Assembly (NCBI GenBank): GCA_947476485.1
Contig: CANJQU010000016.1
Location: 1-51,283, forward strand
From: Chitinophagaceae bacterium
GTDB taxonomy: Bacteria; Bacteroidota; Bacteroidia; Chitinophagales; Chitinophagaceae
Reading direction: 5' to 3'
Length of the DNA: 51,283 nt
Within the stretch, counting starts at the first letter, position 1. Every line of letters begins with the position of its first letter. The position numbers were made by a program, and so were the translations under genes. The notes beneath the pieces were generated by a model. That model saw only the letters and a program-made list of their open reading frames with translations. It was not told the origin of the DNA and ran no database searches. Below, one piece after another: positions 32,277 to 39,196 of the stretch.

Positions 32277-33287
32277 ATGAAAAAACTTTACTTTCTTTTA
32301 TTCTCTCTGGCCGCAGGTAGCAGCGCATATGCGCAAACTGTAGATAATGCAGGGATGGAAACATGGCGTTCGGGTGGTGCTGGTTCAGGCCCGGTCGTAT
32401 CGGTTCAGGCTCCTACACAATGGTTTGGCTTCGATTCTCTTGTAGTAGAGGAGTCGGAAGCCCTGATGCCTTTATTTTTGAGCTATTCGCCTACTGACCT
32501 CCACGCGCAGATCTTCCAGGAAAATACCATTAAGCACTCAGGTGCTGCGTCGGCAAAAATAATGACCGTAAAACAAGACACCATTGGTTTATTTGCAGGG
32601 GTGCTTTCTAATGCTAAGCCAAACTTTGACGTAGGTGCATTAATTGCCACTATGGATTTTATGCAGGCTTTGTCTTTTAGCGGAGGCACGCCGGTTACAA
32701 ACAGGATAAAATCAGTAAGCGCATGGGTACAATATACCGCTGGCAAGGACAGTACAGGCAGTGTTGGCCTCGACAGCGGATCGCTGACCGTAAGTGTATA
32801 CAAACATATTCTGAGCCTTGGTATTGATTCGCTTGTGGGCTTTGGTTCTGTGAATATTGGCCCTTCTACTTCATTCCAGCAGGTAACGGCTAATGTTATA
32901 TACACAGATTCTGTTGATGGGGCCGATACTGTGCGCGTTCTGTTTTCCAGCAGCGGACAGTCAGACGTATCAGACAGCAGCACACTTTATGTGGATGACG
33001 TTACGATGGAATATGTTGTTGAAAACGGCGTGAAGAATGTTAATGGTACAGGCAATGAAGTGAATGTATATCCTAACCCTGCATCAGGAATATTGTATAT
33101 GGATGCTAAAGGGAATGAGGGAGCAGAATTCCAACTTTATGCTGTAAACGGCCAGGTAGTTGCTACGCATACACTGAAAGGTAACAATGAGATCAATATT
33201 TCAGCACTCGCAGAAGGCCTGTATTTCTATACCATAACCGGTAAAGACAATATGGTGCAGAGAGGAAAGGTGAGTGTGATAAAGTAA
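32277..33287 (+). CDS. Secreted T9SS type A sorting-domain protein (PCMD-like domain)
   Basis: From the ATG at 32277 it encodes 336 residues with a signal peptide (MKKLYFLLFSLAAGSSAYAQ). An upstream in-frame ATG at 32217 would bury the signal peptide and was rejected. Residues about 22-245 look like a beta-sandwich domain that starts DNAGMETWRSG and ends SSTLYVDDVTMEY. This pattern resembles the putative carbohydrate metabolism domain (PCMD), though that match is by eye. The sorting domain begins VNVYPNPASGILYMDA and ends MVQRGKVSVIK. A strong terminator follows. Confidence 0.85.
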   Translation: MKKLYFLLFSLAAGSSAYAQTVDNAGMETWRSGGAGSGPVVSVQAPTQWFGFDSLVVEESEALMPLFLSYSPTDLHAQIFQENTIKHSGAASAKIMTVKQDTIGLFAGVLSNAKPNFDVGALIATMDFMQALSFSGGTPVTNRIKSVSAWVQYTAGKDSTGSVGLDSGSLTVSVYKHILSLGIDSLVGFGSVNIGPSTSFQQVTANVIYTDSVDGADTVRVLFSSSGQSDVSDSSTLYVDDVTMEYVVENGVKNVNGTGNEVNVYPNPASGILYMDAKGNEGAEFQLYAVNGQVVATHTLKGNNEINISALAEGLYFYTITGKDNMVQRGKVSVIK

Positions 33288-33308
33288 ACTGAAGATTAAG
33301 CAAATATT

Positions 33309-33338
33309 TAGCCCCGCAAATGCGGGGCTATTTTTTTT
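33309..33338 (+). terminator. Rho-independent terminator after the PCMD-like T9SS gene
   Basis: A 9-bp stem (33309-33317 with 33322-33330, TAGCCCCGC/GCGGGGCTA) with a 4-base loop is followed by eight T residues at 33331-33338. Confidence 0.92.
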
Positions 33339-33388
33339 GTGAGAGACGTTGTTGTGGTCCTGATTACTGTATCCTTACTCACACAGGA

Positions 33389-33406
33389 GACGCAATGCAT
33401 TGCGTC
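33389..33406. repeat. Perfect 18-bp palindrome (possible dispersed repeat)
   Basis: GACGCAATGCATTGCGTC is its own reverse complement. It lies in the short gap between the T9SS gene terminator and the end of the LOG gene, with nothing else recognisable there. Confidence 0.5.
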
Positions 33407-33431
33407 CCGACATGCCGCAATTCCCGGTGCA

Positions 33432-34013
33432 TCAGGTGGTTTGCCGGGTCATTATTTTTTCTGCCGGCATTGGCGTGTAAGTATCCATTTTTTCGAGCAG
33501 CTCTATCGGCGAATCGCTGATGAGCAGCGATTCGTTGACGAATTCATTAAGAAAACCTTCGGCTACCATATTATCAGATAAAGCTTTAAGTGCACCATAG
33601 TAGCCATTTACATTGAGCAGGCCAATGGGTTTGGAATGCAGCCCAAGCTGGCCCCATGTAAGCATCTCAAAGAGCTCTTCCATGGTGCCCCAGCCGCCCG
33701 GCATAGTGATGATGCCATCGCTGAGCTCATGCATTTTCAGCTTGCGCTCGTGCATGGTCTCTACGGTTATGAGCTCAGTGAGCCCTTCGTGTGCTACCTC
33801 CTTTGTCTTAAGAAAGGACGGGATAACACCAATTACCTGCCCGCCTGCAGCAAGGGCCCTGTCGGCCAGTGCGCCCATAAGGCCGATACGTGCGCCGCCG
33901 TATATGATACGGATACCGCGGTCGGCAAGTATGCCACCCAGTTCTTCAGCCGCCTCGCGGTAACATTCATTATATCCTTCTCCTGATCCGCAGAAAACAA
34001 CGATGCTCTTCAT
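33432..34013 (-). CDS. LOG-family (TIGR00730) phosphoribohydrolase
   Basis: A 193-residue Rossmann-fold protein. It starts KSIVVFCGSGEGYNECYREAA, then IIYGGARIGLMGALADRAL, and carries the LOG signature PGGWGTMEE at residues 105-113 plus the upstream catalytic arginine in MHERKLKM. LOG enzymes release free base from nucleoside 5'-monophosphates, including cytokinin precursors. In bacteria the physiological substrate is often plain AMP or unknown. On the minus strand TATATTTG at 34018-34025 could be its -7 box. Confidence 0.92.
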   Translation of the reverse strand: MKSIVVFCGSGEGYNECYREAAEELGGILADRGIRIIYGGARIGLMGALADRALAAGGQVIGVIPSFLKTKEVAHEGLTELITVETMHERKLKMHELSDGIITMPGGWGTMEELFEMLTWGQLGLHSKPIGLLNVNGYYGALKALSDNMVAEGFLNEFVNESLLISDSPIELLEKMDTYTPMPAEKIMTRQTT

Positions 34014-34075
34014 ATATCAAATATAGGGTAAAAGTCGTAAGTCATAAGTTCGGGGGTGCCTTCCGATTTCTGTGC

Positions 34076-34103
34076 AAAAAAAAATCCCGCCAAGTGGCGG
34101 GAT
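34076..34103 (-). terminator. Rho-independent terminator of the DUF2795 gene
   Basis: An 8-bp stem (34084-34091 with 34096-34103, ATCCCGCC/GGCGGGAT) is followed on the minus strand by a T run (A residues at 34076-34083 on plus). It lies 26 bases past the gene. Confidence 0.85.
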
Positions 34104-34129
34104 CAATGAACCTATAAAAGTGTCTTCGT

Positions 34130-34351
34130 TTAATACTCATCCTCGTTAAAGAAGAAGTCTTCCTGGGTAGGATAGTCGGGCCAGATGTCTTCTATGCCTT
34201 CGTAAATCTCACCCTCATCATCAAGCTCCTGCAGGTTCTCCACTACTTCAAGCGGGGCGCCAGAGCGGATTGCGTAGTCAATTAGCTCGTCTTTGGTTGC
34301 GGGCCATGGTGCGTCTTCGAGGTGTGATGCTAATTCGAGTGTCCAGAACAT
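34130..34351 (-). CDS. DUF2795 domain protein, small and acidic
   Basis: A 73-residue protein: FWTLELASHLEDAPWPATKDELIDYAIRSGAPLEVVENLQELDDEGEIYEGIEDIWPDYP, then a very acidic end FFFNEDEY. The helical core (PATKDELIDYAIRSGAPLEVVENL) matches DUF2795, widespread and single-copy in Bacteroidota. The function is unknown. It has its own -7 box and terminator. Confidence 0.9.
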   Translation of the reverse strand: MFWTLELASHLEDAPWPATKDELIDYAIRSGAPLEVVENLQELDDEGEIYEGIEDIWPDYPTQEDFFFNEDEY

Positions 34352-34384
34352 ATTAAAAATAGCTTGTTTTTATCGTGATTTCCG

Positions 34385-34392
34385 CAAATGTA
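34385..34392 (-). promoter_or_regulatory. Probable -7 box of the DUF2795 gene
   Basis: On the minus strand TACATTTG lies 33 bases before the ATG, with a TTTTG about 17 bases further upstream that could be the -33 element. Confidence 0.45.
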
Positions 34393-34533
34393 AGGGAAAA
34401 TTCAAAATTCAAAACGCAAATTTTGAGCACAATAAAACTTAACAAAAAATTGATTGCTCATAGTTGCAAATTATTCCATGCCTTATTACTCACAGATATA
34501 GCTACGCAGAAAAAATAACTACCTTTATCGACT

Positions 34534-35202
34534 ATGCTGCTGGTAAAAAACCTGTTGAAAAAATACTCAAGTTTTACTGTGGTCAATGATGTGTCCCTGC
34601 ATGTGGGCAAAGGCGAGATCGTTTCGATAGTGGGTCCCTCCGGTGCGGGTAAGAGCACGCTGTTGCACCTGATCGGCGCGCTCGACAAACCGGATGCAGG
34701 CAGTGTGCTGATAGACGGCACAGACATCCTGCAACTGCCATCTAAGAAACAAGCTAAGTTTCGTAACAGCCACATCGGATTTGTGTTTCAGTTTCATCAC
34801 CTGCTGCCGGAGTTCAGCGCGGTGGAGAATGTGTGTGTGCCGCTCTGGATAAAAGGGGAGAGCAAAAAAGAAGCACTGCGGCAGGCAACGGAGATGCTGG
34901 GCATAGTAGGGCTGGGCAGCCGGCTCGAAAATAAACCATCGGAGCTATCCGGCGGTGAGCAGCAGCGTGTGGCTATAGCCAGGGCGCTCGTAACTCGGCC
35001 ATCAGTGGTAATGGCTGATGAACCAACCGGGAACCTGGATAGCGCAAATGCGCATGCCGTGCATAATCTTTTCCTGGAGCTGCGCGAAAAATTCGGACAG
35101 ACATTTGTGATGATCACACACAACGACACCCTTGCGGCAATGACCGACCGCACACTGATCATGCAGGACGGCAAAATAGTGAGTGAGCAGGTGAATAAGT
35201 GA
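34534..35202 (+). CDS. lolD: LolD-type lipoprotein-releasing ABC transporter ATPase
   Basis: A 222-residue ABC ATPase of the MacB/LolD/FtsE group. Walker A is GPSGAGKST at residues 34-42, then Q-loop FQFHHLLPEFSAVENV, signature LSGGEQQRVAIARAL, Walker B VVMADEPTGNLD and H-loop MITHND. QFHHLLPEFSAVENV is characteristic of LolD. With LolC/E it releases lipoproteins from the inner membrane; the membrane partners are not in the window. The last codons and stop run into a TGATAAG-type tandem repeat. Confidence 0.88.
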   Translation: MLLVKNLLKKYSSFTVVNDVSLHVGKGEIVSIVGPSGAGKSTLLHLIGALDKPDAGSVLIDGTDILQLPSKKQAKFRNSHIGFVFQFHHLLPEFSAVENVCVPLWIKGESKKEALRQATEMLGIVGLGSRLENKPSELSGGEQQRVAIARALVTRPSVVMADEPTGNLDSANAHAVHNLFLELREKFGQTFVMITHNDTLAAMTDRTLIMQDGKIVSEQVNK

Positions 35203-35285
35203 TAAGTTGATAGGTGATAAGGTGATAAGTGATAGGTTGACAAGTTGATAAGTGATAGGTTGATATGCGATATATTGATAGGTAG
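35193..35285. repeat. Degenerate TGATAAGT/TGATAGGT tandem array after lolD
   Basis: About a dozen head-to-tail units of 7-9 bases (GTGATAAG, TTGATAGG, GTGATAAG and similar) fill the gap between lolD and the oxygenase gene. The array starts inside the last codons of lolD and supplies its TGA stop. Shorter copies occur at 35931-35957 and 43184-43208. Confidence 0.7.
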
Positions 35286-35335
35286 AAAGTAGCTGCTTGC
35301 CCTATACTGGCGAATAAAGACTACCTTTAGATACA

Positions 35336-35932
35336 ATGGAGGCGAAATTTGAGGAGTTGATCGAGGGGTTTATTACGAATAAGATCGGCATATCTGAATC
35401 TTTTCTGAGTCTTCCACTTGCCGCAGCACTGCTGCAAAATATACACCGGCTGAACAGGGACAGCCGTATGGAGAAAGCCGGTATAGGCAACATAGCCGTA
35501 AAAGACAAGACCCAGAAGATACGCGGGGACAAGACCTGCTGGATAGACAGCAAAACAAAGAACCTGGCCGAGATGGAGTTCCTGGACATGATACAGCAGT
35601 TCACCGGGCACCTCAATAAAACCTGCTTTACGGGCATCAATAGCTGCGAATTCCACTACGCACTATACGAAGAGGGGACAGGCTACATCAGGCATAAGGA
35701 CCAGTTCAAAAACGACTACAACCGCAAATACTCCATGATGACCTACCTCAATGAAAATTGGGTAGAGACGGATGGTGGCCAACTGATCATTCACAACGAT
35801 GATGAGACCACGCAGGAGATACTACCTACCAACCAAAAAGCCATATTCTTCCAGAGCGATATACTGGAGCACGAAGTAGCCGTAGCCAACCGCCAGCGCA
35901 TGAGTGTGACGGGATGGCTGAAAAGGAAGTAA
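35336..35932 (+). CDS. 2-oxoglutarate/Fe(II)-dependent oxygenase (prolyl-hydroxylase-like)
   Basis: A 198-residue double-stranded beta-helix protein. The iron ligands are H120 and D122 in GYIRHKDQF and H179 in DILEHEV. The arginine that binds 2-oxoglutarate is in NRQRMSVTGW. NENWVETDGGQLIIHND sits between them, as in P4Hc and PKHD-type oxygenases. It could hydroxylate a protein or small molecule; the substrate is unknown. It lies between two TGATAAG-type repeat tracts, so linkage to lolD is uncertain. Confidence 0.9.
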   Translation: MEAKFEELIEGFITNKIGISESFLSLPLAAALLQNIHRLNRDSRMEKAGIGNIAVKDKTQKIRGDKTCWIDSKTKNLAEMEFLDMIQQFTGHLNKTCFTGINSCEFHYALYEEGTGYIRHKDQFKNDYNRKYSMMTYLNENWVETDGGQLIIHNDDETTQEILPTNQKAIFFQSDILEHEVAVANRQRMSVTGWLKRK

Positions 35933-35992
35933 GTGATAAGTTGAGAGGTTGATAAGTACCTAAGCTAGCCTGTTATTTTTGGTGGGCGTGTA

Positions 35993-36000
35993 TATCTTTG
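35993..36000 (+). promoter_or_regulatory. Probable -7 box for the frameshifted gene
   Basis: TATCTTTG ends 15 bases before the ATG at 36016, which opens a signal-peptide frame. This supports 36016 as the true original start of the broken gene that follows. Confidence 0.4.
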
Positions 36001-36015
36001 CGCGCAAACAACCTT

Positions 36016-36120
36016 ATGATACTTAAGTCTCTACCTATATACCTGCTATTGGCATTGTGTTGCAGTGCTACGAACGGAGTGCAGCAACAGATTCCTCCGA
36101 AGTCAGCAACTCCGCAATAG
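36016..36120 (+). pseudogene. Detached signal-peptide segment of the downstream gene
   Basis: A 34-codon frame from an ATG behind a good -7 box reads MILKSLPIYLLLALCCSATN and ends at the TAG at 36118-36120. It looks like an export signal with nothing to export. The large open frame to its right is in a different phase and has no ATG of its own. A one-base indel between about 36057 and 36118 would join them. Confidence 0.5.
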
Positions 36121-36881
36121 TTGAAAGCAAAGTCAAAGCTGTATCATCAATAATGCCTGCTGCATATGGCAGCCGTGGCAATGGCGGCGGTGGTGGTGTT
36201 CACTTCTTTTACGGCATTGAGCTGGCCTACGCACGCGGTACTACTGCGGCTGCCGGAGTGAGTGCCAGTGGTGGCTGGTTTCTCTATGGCGGGGAGCTTG
36301 GTGCCAAAATATCGCTGCCATGCCGCAATCAGAACAAATCCAATTTCTTGTCTGTTTCAGTAAACGGTATCTCGTTCCCGATAAATGAAAAATACAAGGA
36401 TGCGATGGAAAATACGCATAAGACTGAGCTCCAGTTTTCAGTTGCGGGTTTGCCCATATCTTTAACCAATATGGGTTATGGCCGGGGAGGCGAGGGTGTT
36501 GGCTTTTGCAGGCAATTGGGTATTACACCGGATTATATTGCAACTCTGAAGCAGGGGCAAGAAAAAGTGACCAGCCACTATAACAATTTTTATTTCGAGC
36601 CGTTTGCCGGCCTTGGTTGCAGCGTGCCCTTTGTGTTGAGAAACAGGAGAATCCATTCAGATGTTGGCGGAGGCAGGGCGCCGATGGGTTTGTTCTTTGG
36701 ATACGATGTAACTAATATGGCCAAAGATGAGGGCGTAACCATGACTGGTTATTACATAGGGGGTGAAATGGACTTATATTTTTATGTAGGGGATTTGTAC
36801 TTTTATGGTACAAGCAGATGGGATCTTCAAAATATTTTTCCTTTTTTTTTATTGCTACAATGGTCAACATTGCCGATGTAA
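36057..36881 (+). CDS. Unrecognised Gly-rich exported protein, N-terminus lost to a frameshift
   Basis: The open frame gives up to 274 residues, but the only nearby initiator is a GTG in an unlikely context. The body begins AATDSSEVSNSAIVESKVKAV and then has SRGNGGGGGVHFFYGIELAYARG, repeated Gly/aromatic strands, GYGRGGEGVGFC and a C-terminal GGEMDLYFYVGDLYFYG. Alternating strands suggest a beta-barrel or lipocalin-like sheet, but no family is recognised. The missing signal peptide lies in another phase at 36016. The last 64 bases overlap the start of the next gene around a run of T residues. Sequencing error or real inactivation are both possible. Confidence 0.55.
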   Translation: MLQCYERSAATDSSEVSNSAIVESKVKAVSSIMPAAYGSRGNGGGGGVHFFYGIELAYARGTTAAAGVSASGGWFLYGGELGAKISLPCRNQNKSNFLSVSVNGISFPINEKYKDAMENTHKTELQFSVAGLPISLTNMGYGRGGEGVGFCRQLGITPDYIATLKQGQEKVTSHYNNFYFEPFAGLGCSVPFVLRNRRIHSDVGGGRAPMGLFFGYDVTNMAKDEGVTMTGYYIGGEMDLYFYVGDLYFYGTSRWDLQNIFPFFLLLQWSTLPM

Positions 36882-37537
36882 AAACATTTGCGCAGTCTGA
36901 ACCTACCGGATTGATTCGCATCGAATGCCCGGTAAACCAATACCTTGACGCTAATAGTAAATACGCTATAGATTACAAGTGCAGTTTTGAAATACACGCT
37001 ACGATATCGGGGCACTTACAAAATGGTGAATTGTATGATACCGCAAAAGTTGAGTTCGGAAGAATGTCAAACCTTGCGTTCGGTCCATTCCCGAAAGGTG
37101 TCTATACTATAAAAATTATCAGCCAGCTCCAAATCCGTGCGAGAAAGGAAAGACAAGAAGAGCCAGATCGGGGATACATGGTATATGTGACGAGTGGTGA
37201 GCCGCGTTATATTGAAGCCACTGACAGTGGCTATAACGATCGCATATATGAACCGTGCTACTATTATTTCGTTAAAGTCGTGAGGAACGTGGTTGTGAAA
37301 GATAGTTGTACAACTATGATTGAAGGACCATTTCAAAATGATTGTACTTACTTTAAGGCATTTGCTGAAAGGGAATGTCCTAAGTGCCATAAGGGCGATC
37401 ATGTTGTGCCGATACTTTACGATGATTACCTGGAGGATAAGCTGAAATACAAGGCAGATACGTGGTATTATGTGCCGAGAAAGTTTAACGGATGTGAGCC
37501 AATGGCATATTGCAAAGACGATAAACTTGAATTTTGA
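36818..37537 (+). CDS. Unrecognised secreted Cys-rich protein A (CPxCH/DDKxEF family)
   Basis: Encodes 239 residues with a signal-like N-terminus (MGSSKYFSFFFIATMVNIAD, cut near TFAQ). The middle is beta-rich (GLIRIECPVNQYLD, GHLQNGELYDTAKVEFG). The C-terminal third carries DCTYFKAFAERECPKCHKGDHVV, then FNGCEPMAYCKDDKLEF at the very end. The next gene shares this layout, so the two are paralogues. C-P-x-C-H could bind metal or form a disulfide. There is no T9SS sorting domain. No family is recognised. Confidence 0.7.
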   Translation: MGSSKYFSFFFIATMVNIADVKTFAQSEPTGLIRIECPVNQYLDANSKYAIDYKCSFEIHATISGHLQNGELYDTAKVEFGRMSNLAFGPFPKGVYTIKIISQLQIRARKERQEEPDRGYMVYVTSGEPRYIEATDSGYNDRIYEPCYYYFVKVVRNVVVKDSCTTMIEGPFQNDCTYFKAFAERECPKCHKGDHVVPILYDDYLEDKLKYKADTWYYVPRKFNGCEPMAYCKDDKLEF

Positions 37538-37539
37538 TC

Positions 37540-38151
37540 ATGAAAAATCAGTTTCTTTTTACACTTCTTCTCATGTTCTTCGCTACCGTAGCAGGTGCGC
37601 AAAACAATGTTCTATGTATTGAGTTACCCATTCGGCCCGAGTTTAAGAAAATTGAAAGAAGTATCACTAGGGAACTAAGTATTTCAGGTAAGTGCGGTAA
37701 GGACTCAACAGAGCATGAAAGTTGGATTACTATGGACAGCAGATTGAATATTGTTACTGTGGGAGATCTTCCTGATGGAGTTTATAAGGTGTCGGTTAGT
37801 GAGGATTATCATAACCATTATGGGAAGTATGTTGAGGGATTTTCCCTTGGGCTCTATAGGTTTCCTGAAGTGATACTTAATAATAATGCTACGACATATT
37901 TGAAAAAGGAAATGCCGGGCGATTGCAAATATTTCAGAGATTTTGTTGATAATAATTGTCCCGTATGTCACTCAAATAAGAATGTAGTAAGAATTTGCCG
38001 AGGTTTTGAAATTCTAGACCCTTATGGGACAGAGTCTGAAGCAAAGGAGAAACCTCAGTTTAATTGCCATTTTTCTGAGATATACTCAGGTTGCGAGACG
38101 ACGGTTTGCAGTCCAATATGGTATTGTAATGATGATAAAATTGAATTCTAA
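37540..38151 (+). CDS. Unrecognised secreted Cys-rich protein B, tandem paralogue of A
   Basis: From the ATG at 37540, 3 bases past the previous stop, it encodes 203 residues with a signal peptide (MKNQFLFTLLLMFFATVAGAQ). The C-terminal third has DCKYFRDFVDNNCPVCHSNKNVV, then SGCETTVCSPIWYCNDDKIEF, aligning with the end of protein A around DCxYFxxF, CPxCH, VV and YCxDDKxEF. The rest is weakly similar. The tight spacing suggests co-expression with A. The codon usage looks AT-richer than in neighbouring housekeeping genes. The function is unknown. Confidence 0.72.
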   Translation: MKNQFLFTLLLMFFATVAGAQNNVLCIELPIRPEFKKIERSITRELSISGKCGKDSTEHESWITMDSRLNIVTVGDLPDGVYKVSVSEDYHNHYGKYVEGFSLGLYRFPEVILNNNATTYLKKEMPGDCKYFRDFVDNNCPVCHSNKNVVRICRGFEILDPYGTESEAKEKPQFNCHFSEIYSGCETTVCSPIWYCNDDKIEF

Positions 38152-38161
38152 GAAATAAGTA

Positions 38162-38773
38162 CTAGATAGTGCGCGGACCATTCTTTTTCAGCGCAATAAC
38201 AATGGAATAAACTATCACTGCCGGTAGAACGATAATGGAGCAAACAGAATAAATAGCGCCTGTAATACCCCAGCCGATAAAGGAAAGGACTTCCTTAACA
38301 GAGGCCGTTCTTTGGCCAATATTTAAACCGAGCTTTTCTCTGAGTTCGTCTACGGTCATAGAAACCGCCTGTGCATCCGGAATAGTATCGTCATAAAGAT
38401 TTTTCATGCGGCGCCCCCTGATGAATGCGCGAAAGACACCGGGCAGATTGAAGAGGCAACCCAATGCCAAACTGGCCAGGTCAAGTACCGTTGCCACCCA
38501 ATATTTTCTGCAACCGGAGGCTATCTCCCATGCGCCTATCTCGGTCTCGCCTTTGAAATCACTTTTGTAACCTGTTATGATGTGATGGATATCGTGCTTT
38601 AATACAGCCTTTTTCCGGGCATCGATATTCGGCAGGTAAAAGCGGAAATTTTTATACACTTCTACCTTTACAGTAGCCTCGCCCAGTCCGCCGTCTTCAT
38701 TGAGGTTGTATTTCCTGTAAAAATCGGGAAGCAAACGGTTGATGGGGATATTCCCGGGAAACTCGGATTGCAT
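38162..38773 (-). CDS. Coq4-like protein with membrane segments
   Basis: From the ATG at 38771-38773 it encodes 203 residues. It holds the Coq4 metal motif H-D-x2-H-x11-E, here H60, D61, H64 and E76, in LKHDIHHIITGYKSDFKGETEIGAWE. Two hydrophobic segments follow (WVATVLDLASLALGCLFNLPGV and VLSFIGWGITGAIYSVCSIIVLPAVIVYSIVIAL). Coq4 proteins act in ubiquinone synthesis, where a C1 decarboxylation-hydroxylation role is reported. Bacteroidota generally make menaquinone, so another substrate is likely. The longer reading starts at a TTG inside the -7 box and was rejected. Confidence 0.65.
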   Translation of the reverse strand: MQSEFPGNIPINRLLPDFYRKYNLNEDGGLGEATVKVEVYKNFRFYLPNIDARKKAVLKHDIHHIITGYKSDFKGETEIGAWEIASGCRKYWVATVLDLASLALGCLFNLPGVFRAFIRGRRMKNLYDDTIPDAQAVSMTVDELREKLGLNIGQRTASVKEVLSFIGWGITGAIYSVCSIIVLPAVIVYSIVIALKKNGPRTI

Positions 38774-38788
38774 GGGCGTTTGAATACG

Positions 38789-38796
38789 CAAAGGTA
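38789..38796 (-). promoter_or_regulatory. Probable -7 box of the Coq4-like gene
   Basis: On the minus strand TACCTTTG lies 15 bases before the ATG. An alternative TTG start of the gene falls inside this box. Confidence 0.45.
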
Positions 38797-38912
38797 GGTG
38801 TTACAGATTGGTTTGGTGGGACTAATGCAATGGCAATTATTTATCGCGAAATCCATATGTAGCATTAAGAATTTGTACACCTCAATTTTTAGGGCTGTTT
38901 AATAAATTTCTT

Positions 38913-38920
38913 TAATTTTG
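38913..38920 (+). promoter_or_regulatory. Probable -7 box of the toxin-antitoxin pair
   Basis: TAATTTTG fits TAnnTTTG and lies 24 bases before the antitoxin ATG at 38945. The TTG start of the longer reading is inside it. Confidence 0.42.
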
Positions 38921-38944
38921 AATAGTATACAAATCATTGCCAAG

Positions 38945-39196
38945 ATGAAAGCTGCTGAATTAAGATCTGACTTGTTACATAAAATTGAAGGGTTGAATTT
39001 CCATCAACTTAAAGACATCTATGGGTTGTTTCAAAATTATCTAAACAGCAATGAGTCGATGGAAGAATGGGACCAACTAACATTACCACAAAGACTGAAA
39101 ATAGAAGAGGGAATACAGCAAGCCAATGCTGGTCGCACAAAGCCAGTAACTGAGGTTACTGCAAGATTGAGAAAAAAATATGGATTAAATGGCTAA
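38945..39196 (+). CDS. Antitoxin of a ParE/RelE-type toxin-antitoxin module
   Basis: From the ATG at 38945 it encodes 83 residues, mostly helical: KAAELRSDLLHKIEGLNFHQLKDIYGLFQNYL, then EEWDQLTLPQRLKIEEGIQQANAGRTKPVTEVTARLRKKYG. The second part is the usual toxin-wrapping tail of Bacteroidota ParE-linked antitoxins (QRLKIEEGIQQANAGRTKP, then a basic helix). No classical HTH or ribbon-helix-helix is evident at the N-terminus. It overlaps the toxin gene by 8 bases. Confidence 0.8.
   Translation: MKAAELRSDLLHKIEGLNFHQLKDIYGLFQNYLNSNESMEEWDQLTLPQRLKIEEGIQQANAGRTKPVTEVTARLRKKYGLNG

Noticed and set aside
35193-35285. CRISPR or iteron-type replication origin reading of the TGATAAG array
   Set aside because: Units are short, degenerate and of uneven length, with no spacers and no replication initiator gene nearby.
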